Of a stretch of 64,000 bases of DNA, positions 56,487 through 64,000 are shown in pieces (positions within the stretch are counted from its first letter, which is position 1; every line of letters begins with the position of its first letter). This DNA is from Tetradesmus obliquus (Eukaryota > Chlorophyta > Chlorophyceae > Sphaeropleales > Scenedesmaceae): the NCBI GenBank assembly GCA_030272155.1, contig CP126194.1, forward strand, positions 7,547,001-7,611,000, in the 5' to 3' direction. Made by a program: the position numbers and the translations under genes. A model generated the notes under the pieces. That model was given only the letters and a program-made list of their open reading frames with translations. It was not told where the DNA came from and ran no database searches.

Positions 56487-57555
56487 GCTGGGATGTGGTG
56501 TGATGCCTTACCTTGATTTGCTGCATTGTCTCATGATGCCGTGGTGACGTGGACACCCCGTGTGTCCGACAATGATAGCTGTGCATGCACCCGCACTTGC
56601 AGTTGCGCAGCTGATGCACACAGCCGGTGCTTTGCTCTCACATACTTTGGCTGTAGCCTTGTGCACCAACTGCATGCGGGGTGGCGAGCTTGTGCTGAAC
56701 TCATGAGTATGGTTGAATGTGAACAGGGCTTGCAACCGAACTGGTGTCAACCATCCGCATGTGGGATCCCGTGGGCGCGGCGGGTAAGCCTGTGCTACTT
56801 TGCCTGTTGCCAATCAACAGTGTCAGCACATGCCCTTTGTGCAGTCCCCATGGCACTGGCTTCAGTAGTAGCACTGCATTCCAGCAGTACAAGTACAGTC
56901 ACCGACTGTCAGAGTCAAACACGCAACGTATTTGGTTGACACTAGCAGCTACGCTGATGCACAACATCACTACTTCAGATCATGAAGATATGCATATGCT
57001 GCCTGATGATCCGTGCAAGCAAAGCGACGTACACGAGCATCTCATGCTGTCTCCTGTGTGGGTGGTGTCACATGTGCACAGCCTGATGGTGTCAGTTACT
57101 AGGTGACTGTCAGGCAGTTGTCAAGCACGCTACCCGCTTTCAGTACTTCTGTGTCCCACGGTGTGCTGAATGTCAGTGCCAACCAAAGCACGAGGCGTCA
57201 ATCCATGTCTCCGGTTACCCCAAAGAGCTCCGGTCGCCCCAGCCGAGCTCTGCACTCTTCCCCGTAGTTGTTCGGACGCAGCATTCGTCCAACGGATTTC
57301 ACTGCCCAACCTTATTTGTTTAGTACGTGTCTGATATCAGCTGGCTCAGGGGCCTGGCTGCACTTCAGCATGCAGAAGGACGACAGCCAGGTGGGTGGTG
57401 CAGGGTGTGCTGCCTGGTGCTCGGGCAATTGCGCCGTGTGCATTGCTGGATACTAGCTGATCATTGCAAGCAAATGTCAGCTGTCAGGCTTGTCTGGTGG
57501 CTGTTCAGGGTCCTGTGCGGCGAATGGCTCACTGCTGCTGCTGCTGCCACGAAAC
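56487..57555. other. Intergenic, left copy of a segmental duplication
   Basis: Similar in order and sequence to 59200-60240: for example the GCACACAGCCGG block, GCCCCAGCCGAGCTCTGCAC (57238 and 59878) and CAGCATGCAGAAGGACGACA (57368 and 60011). It holds no recognised gene of its own, although the last block is followed by a GT donor and could be a small 5' exon of the LRR copies. Confidence 0.5.
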
Positions 57556-57983
57556 ATGCCTCTGCAGGAAGGAGCAGATCAGAGTCTGCTGGCAGTGTCA
57601 CTTGCTCTGGCGCACCCGGTAATCAGCACAGACCCAAGCGTTTTGTGTGCAGCAGCGCGTGCCTGCAAGGCCTGAAGGGACGCAGTGCAGCAGTGTAACG
57701 CCTGTAACACCATCATCAGCATCAAAGCACAAGCATCACTTCCCTGGCTGTGTAGCTTCACACGCTGGCTGCCGAAGCATGCACCACTCGTCAAACAAAT
57801 CAATAGCTCTGGCTGGGGCATGCTGCGCTGGCAGGGCAAGCTGCATGGCCTGACCTGGCAGGCCCACCTGGAATCAGCGCAGCATATTGTGCAGCAGGCC
57901 CTGCAGCTGGCAGCAGCAGCACCAGCGCATGCCATGCCAGCAGTGTCAGCAGCTGCAGGCGTCTCAGCCGTCCCACACCCGCA

Positions 57984-58021
<38 letters not shown>

Positions 58022-58536
58022 GTCTGCGGCTGACGAGCTTCAGCATTGACTGGCTGGTGACACCAGGCATGCTGGCCGCACTGCCAGTGCACAGCCTGAC
58101 AAGCCTGCAGCTCAACCTAGAGCTGACCACCAGCAACCCAAGCTGGGACTACAGGGCAAGCGGCGGCATGGCCACTGCAGCAGCACTGTCACGGCTCAGC
58201 AGCCTGCGGGACCTGACCCTGGGCATCACTCACGACATACTCAGCAGTGACGTGTCCGCTGCATGCTTGGCCAGCATTGCACAGCTGCGCCAGCTGACCT
58301 CGCTTAATCTGTATGGCACATGGGCTGATGTAGAGCAGCCGCTGCAGCAGCTGCTGTCGCAGCCGCCGCCGCTGCTGAGGCGGCTGCAGCTGGGCGTAGA
58401 AGTTCAGCCCGACTTCCGCATGCCAGCGGTGGACATGTCGGCGGCAACTCAGCTGGAGCACTTCAGCACCAGCCAGCTGCTGCCGCCTGGCGTGGTGTTT
58501 CCTGTAGGATCTGCATCGGTGCCCTCCGCATGCTGA
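57556..58536 (+). pseudogene. Truncated LRR copy with an in-frame TGA
   Basis: Start ATG 57556. The F-box-like block is interrupted at 57673-57675: ACKA-stop-RDAVQQC where paralogues read ACKAWREAVQQC, so TGG became TGA. The frame then continues (WLPKHAPLVKQINSS, poly-Gln, LTSLQLNLEL, LRDLTLGITH, LRRLQLGVEV) until about 58505, where similarity to the 60-kb copy stops after LLPPGVVFPV. The rest of the LRR domain is missing. The truncation coincides with the junction of the tandem duplication. Confidence 0.8.
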
Positions 58537-58617
58537 TGGCGTGCACAGATCCAGCAGTGTTTAAATTGTTGCGCGCCCAGCGTTGATGATGATCACATGG
58601 TGATGAGGCAGGTGGTG

Positions 58618-58739
58618 GCAGCAGCGATTATGATGCAGCTGGGGCGGGTGGGCAGGAGCTGGATGAGTACGAGCAGTACAACCAGGACGTGTGAGCTGGA
58701 TGTGGTGTGATGCCTTACCTTGATTTGCTGCATTGTCTC
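58618..58739 (+). pseudogene. Copied 3' end of the TFIIIC subunit 5 gene
   Basis: 58618-58695 encodes SSDYDAAGAGGQELDEYEQY and the NQDV stop, matching the last 26 codons of the TFIIIC gene with one residue change. The match continues into the 3' UTR to the LINE insertion point. It has no promoter or upstream exons. Confidence 0.9.
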
Positions 58740-58753
58740 ATGATGCCGTGGAC

Positions 58754-59139
58754 GAGCTGATGGTAATATAGCATGTCCGGCGTGTGGTGCTGGTGTGGAG
58801 TCATTGTCACATTTGTTGTTTGATTGTGCTGCGACGTCTGTGTAAAGGGACGAGATGTTTAATGAGATTAGGGCTTTGTCTGGTTGCGCTGCAAAATTGC
58901 GTAACTTGTTGTCTATTACAGATGCTGAGGTGAAGGTGAACCGGTTTGTGTCGGATGATGCTTGGGGTTCTGTTAGGTGACTGTTGTCTAGGTTTATTGC
59001 TAATTTTTTTGAAAAGGCTTGGGGTGTGCGTAATGCTTGCAAACTTATGGTGTAGTCCCTTCTGTTGCCGCTCCATTGGGGTGCGGGGCCGATGGCGTTG
59101 ATGCTATGGCTTGATGGGTAACATGATGACGACGACGAC

Positions 59140-59171
<32 letters not shown>

Positions 59172-59185
59172 CGATGATGATGATG
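58754..59185 (+). mobile_element. 5'-truncated non-LTR retrotransposon (LINE) 3' fragment
   Basis: The fragment encodes the C-terminal zinc motif of LINE reverse transcriptases (IACPACGAGVESLSHLLFDC, a C2HC pattern), followed by a TAA in place of a Gln codon and RDEMFNEIRALSG. Further stops make it non-coding. It is AT-richer than its surroundings and ends in a GAC/GAT microsatellite tail (59127-59190). ATGATGCCGTGGAC occurs on both sides (58740-58753 and 59186-59199), a 14-bp target-site duplication. Confidence 0.8.
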
Positions 59186-59199
59186 ATGATGCCGTGGAC

Positions 59200-60140
59200 A
59201 CCCCGTGTATCATAGCTGTGCATGCACCCGCACTGGAGAGCAGCTGGTGGTTGCTGTGCATGCACCCGCACTTGCAGTTGCGCAGCTGATGCACACAGCC
59301 GGCGCTTTGCTCTCACACACTTTGGCTGTAGCCTTGTGCACCAACTGCATGCGGGGTGGCGAGCTTGTGCTGAAGTCAAGACTCATGAGTCATGCGTATG
59401 GTAGATTGTGAGCAGGGCTTGCAACTGCACTGTGATCAACCATTCGCATGCTGATCCTGTGGTCGCGGCGGGTAAGCCTGTGCTACTTTGCCTGTTAGTG
59501 AATTGCACGCAAGCGCATGCCCTTTGTGCTATGGCTGCATATGGTGGTGGTGGTAACATGATGAGACCCTTTGTGCAGTGCCCATGGCACTCATTATGCT
59601 GCATTATACTTGCAATGATCGACCTGCTTGCACTTTTTACCCCTTGAATATACTCAGTGCCAGTGACTGGCTTCAGCAGTAAAAAGCACTGCATTCTAAG
59701 CAGTACAGTGACAGTTGCCGTGACTGTCACAGCCTGATGGTGTCAGTTCTACACCAGGTGACTGTCAGGCGGTTGTGAGCCACGCTACCCGCTTCAGTAC
59801 TTCCGTCTCACACGGTGTGCTGAATCTCGATTGCAACCAAAGCACCAGGCTTCAATTCATCTCTACGTGCTCCGGTCGCCCCAGCCGAGCTCTGCACTCT
59901 TCCCCGTAGATCTTTTGACGCAGTCGTCCAGCTGGGGTTTTGCTGCCCAACATAACATCAATTTAGGGCGTGTAGCAATATCAACTGGCTCAGGGGCCAG
60001 GCTTCACTGCAGCATGCAGAAGGACGACAGCAAGGTGTGTACTGCATGGTGTGCTGCCTGGTGCTCGGGCGGTTACGAGGAGTGCATAACTGGGTACGTT
60101 TTGTTCTTTTTTGAACTATTATAGCTGTTTGCATTGACCG
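59200..60140. other. Intergenic, right copy of the segmental duplication
   Basis: Matches 56560-57480 with small indels. A 50-base unit (GCATGCACCCGCACT) is locally repeated at 59219-59275. No gene of its own. Confidence 0.5.
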
Positions 60141-60198
60141 ATGGCTGTTCAGGGCCCTGTGCGGCGACATGGCTCACTAATGCTGGTGCTGCTGTTCA

Positions 60199-60229
<31 letters not shown>

Positions 60230-62036
60230 TGCTCTGAAAACCTGTGGCATGCCTTTGCAGGAACCAGCAGATCAGAATCTGTTGGAACTGCCTGTTGCTT
60301 TGGCTCACCCTGTATGCAGCGCAGACCCCAGCTTGCTGTGTGCTGTAGCCTGTATCTGCAAGGCCTGGAGGGATGCAGTGCAGCACTGCAAGGCCTGCAA
60401 CACCATCATCAGCATCAAATCACAGGCATCATTGCCCTGGCTGTGCAGCTTCGCACGTTGGCTGCCGAAGCATGCACTGCTTGTAAAACAAATCAACAGC
60501 TATGACTTGGGCAGGCTACGCCGACAGGGCAAGCTGCATGGCCTGGCCTGGCAGGCCCACCTGGAGACAGCGCAGCACATTGTGCAGCAGGCTCTGCAGC
60601 TGGCAGCAGCAGCACCAGCGGAACGGGCCAGCAGTGTCAGCGGCTGCAGCAGTCCAACACCCGCAGCAGCAGGAGCAGCAGGGTTTGCGACTGGCCAGCT
60701 TCACCACTGACTGGCTGGTGACGCCAGGCGTGCTGGCCGCACTGCCGGCACACAGCCTGACAAGCCTGCAGCTCAACCTAGGGCTCGCTATCAGCAACCT
60801 GAACTGGGACTACAGCGCAGGCAGCGGCCTGGCTACTGCAGCAGCACTTTCAAGGCTCGGCAGTCTGCAGGACCTGACCCTGGGCATCAGTCACAACGGT
60901 CTTGGCAGCGACATGTCAGCCGCATGCTTGGCCAGCATCGGACAGCTGCGCCAGCTGACGTCGCTCCATCTGTATGGCGCATGGGCTGATGTGGAGGAGC
61001 CACTGCAACAGCTGCTGTCGCAGCCGCTGCCGCTGAGGCGACTGCAGCTGGCAGTACATGCCATGCCTCATTGCCGCATGCCAGCAGTGGATATGTCGGC
61101 GGCAACTCAGCTGGAGCACTTCATCACTAACCAGCTGCTGCCGTCCGGGGTTGAGTTTTCTGTGCAGCTGCGGAATCTGGAGCTGGCTGCATGCAATAAC
61201 AGCAGCAGGCTGCTGGCAGCGGTGACGCCGCTGCAGCAGCTGACCAGCCTCAGCTTTGGGGTGCGGTTCCAGGAGTGTCAGGCACTGCTGCAGTTGGGCC
61301 GGCTGCCAGCGCTGCAGGAGCTGTCTCTGTGGTACCAGGGCGAAGGTCCAACAGCCCCTGCGGCAGCCGCCACTGCAGCCGCATGGCCGCAGCTGCCACA
61401 GCTGCGGGGGCTGAGGATAGAGTTTGGCGTGCCACACGGCAGGCAGCAGCTGGCAGCTATCTTGGCAGGCGTGGCAGGCGCGACAAGGCTTGAAAACCTG
61501 ACCTTGATTGAATTGGCTGTAAGTGAAGACCATGATGCGGCAGCAGCAGCAGCAGCTGATGATGATGACGATGAGCGTTTGAGATGGACAGGCTGCCTGC
61601 TGCTGTGTGTGGCAGCCTGTCAGGCCTGAACTGCCTTCAGAGCTTGCACCTGCAGTTCTGCATGCTGCTGCTGGAGGATGCGCTCGCACTCACCGCGCTG
61701 ACCAACCTGACAGAGCTCCATCTGGACCACGCGGGAGCAGCCGTGACTGATGTTGTGGCCACAGCACTGGCCTGCAGCTTACGGCAGCTGCGCTCGCTGA
61801 GCTTGACAGGGTGTGAGCTGGGCGACATGGTGTGCCTGGCGGCTGTGGGGCAGCTGCAGCAGCTGACCGCGCTGCAGCTGCTTGGCAGCTTCGAGTTCAG
61901 CGAGCGTGGCCTGCGGCTGCTGACAGGGCTGTTGCGCCTGCAGCAGCCAGGGGTGGAAGGTGATGCTGACATAACGGTTGAGGCGTGGGCGAGATTCTGG
62001 GCGGCCGTGAAGCAGCAGCCGCAGCCACAGCAATGA
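60141..62036 (+). pseudogene. LRR copy with two frameshifts
   Basis: ATG 60141 opens a frame with the conserved block (PSLLCAVACICKAWRDAVQH, WLPKHALLVKQINSYD). Compared with the 57.6-kb copy, two bases are missing near 60620 (APAERASS versus APAHAMPAVS), so the LRR domain continues in another frame (QQGLRLASFTTDWLVTPGVL, LTSLQLNLGLA, LRRLQLAVHA, LQELSLWYQG). A second one-base shift near 61608 moves the last repeats (LNCLQSLHLQF, LTELHLDHAG, LRSLSLTGCELGD, WARFWAAVKQQ) to the frame ending at 62036. No in-frame stop other than those caused by the shifts is seen. Confidence 0.8.
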
Positions 62037-62678
62037 GGTGGACCCGCAGGGTTCAGGGTCCAGCAGCGTTCTTTTGGCACGGACCAAGCGTCCATTTTGT
62101 TATCGGGCATGTGGCATTTGGCAGGAGCTTTACTGGTGCATTCAGTGCGAGCAGCATTCGCCTGGACGTTGTCATGATGTCTTATTGTTGATCACTGCCT
62201 GCTTCAATCAGCCGCTTGGCCGCGGTTTTATGTTCTCGGTGTGTTCAAGTGCAGCAGTTTTGAGCTTGTTGTGTGCTTGAGACACAGACAGAGCAGCCTC
62301 ATGTCATGGACACAGAGCGGCATACTTTGGCCGCCACGACTCCCAGCATCGTAGCCTATGTACGATGACCTAGGATACAGAGCAAACTCTGCTATTGGAG
62401 GGCGCCAGGTGCAGTTCAAATTTGCTGTGATTAGGGTTTGTTATGTTAGCACATGGGAGCCCCATGGGGTGTCACCCGTCTCGGGCCCCGCAGGGTCAAA
62501 GTGATGCACGCTGCACGGCATACCAACATCATTCTGTTGTCGCAGTTCCTTTGTTGTGATGGCTGCTCGCGCTGCTTAGCTGAACAGGAAGGGTGTTGTG
62601 TGATTACTTCTCTGTCTCACGGATCTGGGCCGCAGTCGGCACCCGAAACAAGCAACAGAACTTGAAATAGTTTACAGC
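62037..62678. other. Intergenic; no gene seen
   Basis: The 3' flank of the LRR copy and the presumed promoter of the next gene. No RNA gene or motif is convincing. Confidence 0.4.
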
Positions 62679-64000
62679 ATGTTGACTGCGCCCATGGGCC
62701 TCGGCTTGGGCATGACACCCCGTCTGCAGCGAGCACTGCCAGTTGCACCTCTGGCAGCTCAGCAACACGGCGTCGCATCATGCAGGCTTCAAATAAGCTC
62801 TTTGATACCGCAGCGCCAGCAGATCAGCAGCAAAAGCCAGCTGCGCCAACAAAGTGAGCATGAACAACCCTCGTTGTGAAGCAAGCAGCTGCTTGCATGC
62901 ATAGTTTACATCTTTATTTGTTATAAAAGCCTACGCGAACCAACCTGGGCAGCCCTGCTCTGTCAATGCGTATCATCACGTGCAGCTTGCCCCGCAGGAC
63001 GCGTGAACTGCCAATCTTCTTCAGCAGCTGCTGCCGTGACGGGCGGTGGTGGCAGCGATAATGTCGGGTCCGGGGGAGGAGGTGGAGGAGGCGGTGGTGG
63101 CGGTGGCGGTGGCAGCAGTGGCAAGGGTGAGCTGCTGAGTGTGCAGCAGCTGCTGCTGATGCCAGCTAGCAGTGTGCAAGCCACAGCAACCCAGGGCTAT
63201 CACGCCACCAGCACCCGTAGCTTTTGACATGGCCTTAGCGCGCACTTCAGCACCACATGCAAGCTGCCCAGCAAAGGCATGCAGCAGCCACGTGCCAGCC
63301 TGCGGCGCAAGGATATGCCTGCGATGCTGCAACTGTCCCTCCTCAGCATTCAGCGCTGCAGCTGCCAGTTGCAAAGAGAGCAGCATGCATGCATCACACC
63401 AGTTCCTCCTCGCCTGGCGCATACACTCATCGCCGCACACCCTGCAACCTTAACAACACTGGCAAAGTCTGCTGTGTGCTTAGATCTGTCTGTGGCTGAC
63501 TCATCATGGGTTGCGCTGCCGGATGATGTCCTCATCGATGCTGCCGCAGGGGACGGCATGGACCCTGCGCTGGTGGCGCTGCTGGCAGCAGCAGGCAAGT
63601 CCGCCAGCAGCTTGCCGGCCGACATGGCAGCAGCACTCAGCAAAGGCACGGTGAGCAGCTGGACGCACAACAGCACACAGCAGGCAGACTGCTGACATGC
63701 AGCAGCGTGCAGCGGCTGCGAAGGCGCCTGGGCAGAGAGCACCCAGCATTGTCTGCAAGCTCAGCACGAGCAGCTGCACCACGGCTTCGTGTGTGTGGCT
63801 CTGCATGGCCTGCGGCAGCATGCTGCAGCTGGAGCTTACTCTGTGATTGTGCTCCACTTGTAAGCGGCTGCGTGTTTCCGTGCTCTGCTCTTCGCCTCGT
63901 GCTTATCCACCTGGATCATGCCTGCCATGACCTGCTGCGGCTGCTTGTGCTGCCGCGGTCACTCCCTTCTCTCAGGTGACTGTGGAGATTCTGCAGCGCT
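62679..64000 (+). CDS. Probable RETICULATA-related plastid membrane protein, N-terminal part only
   Basis: Exons in phase: 62679-62853, 62998-63126, 63484-63650 and one starting at 63976 that runs off the edge. The N terminus is Ser/Arg/Gln-rich without acids (MTPRLQRALPVAPLAAQQHG), like a chloroplast transit peptide. Exon 2 holds a run of fourteen glycines, and exon 3 reads LPDDVLIDAAAGDGMDPALV, then SLPADMAAALSKGT joined to VTVEILQR. A Gly-rich stretch followed by a P.DM..A...G.V....L.R block precedes the membrane domain in RETICULATA/RER (DUF3411) proteins, which act in the chloroplast envelope and leaf development of plants. The diagnostic membrane part lies outside the window, so this is tentative. 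Confidence 0.55.

Noticed and set aside
58618..58739. Independent small acidic gene
   Set aside because: It is a copy of the TFIIIC subunit 5 C terminus and 3' UTR carried by the segmental duplication.

Overview
The window reads as nuclear DNA of a core chlorophyte green alga. It is GC-rich, genes carry many short GT-AG introns (donors mostly GTGAGN), and CAG/CTG runs are very common in exons (poly-Gln, poly-Ala) and introns. The protein families (DHH phosphoesterase, membrane-anchored class I haem peroxidase, FUSC-type transporter, TFIIIC subunit, RETICULATA-like protein, KDZ transposase) fit a Chlorophyceae genome; a Sphaeropleales-like alga is my inference. I rebuilt exon chains by hand by requiring matching intron phases and continuous protein-family similarity.

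Layout. 0-5.3 kb: two minus-strand leucine-rich-repeat (LRR) genes with an F-box-like N terminus; the first runs off the left edge and the second has a frameshift. 6.1-9.0 kb: a seven-exon DHH/DHHA1 phosphoesterase. 9.9-20.5 kb: a large DNA transposon of the KDZ (Kyakuja-Dileera-Zisupton) superfamily, with a multi-exon transposase on the minus strand, a convergent plus-strand gene of unknown function, a 29-bp minisatellite and diverged terminal inverted repeats. 20.5-23.7 kb: no recognised gene, but a 662-bp nearly identical tandem duplication. 23.7-27.1 kb (minus): a secreted LpqC/PHB-depolymerase-type esterase with a Pro/Ala-rich tail. It diverges from a peroxidase gene at 27.5-31.9 kb (plus). 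33.1-40.9 kb (minus): a ten-exon FUSC/aromatic-acid-exporter-like membrane protein of about 1,674 residues. 41.7-48.6 kb: three more minus-strand LRR copies, one intact and two broken. 49.4-52.1 kb (minus): a probable plastid GNAT acetyltransferase, divergent from TFIIIC subunit 5 at 52.6-56.5 kb (plus). 56.4-62.0 kb: a segmental duplication that copied the TFIIIC 3' end plus an LRR gene, with a 5'-truncated LINE inserted later. 62.7 kb to the right edge: the first exons of a probable RETICULATA-related plastid protein.

Two patterns stand out. First, in four unrelated genes short tandem duplications straddle exon-intron borders, leaving decayed copies of an exon end plus its splice site in the neighbouring intron. 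In the TFIIIC gene one such copy is an in-phase alternative donor. Second, the LRR family shows birth and death: seven copies, most broken by one or two events, and every nonsense codon seen is a C-to-T or G-to-A transition at a Gln or Trp codon.
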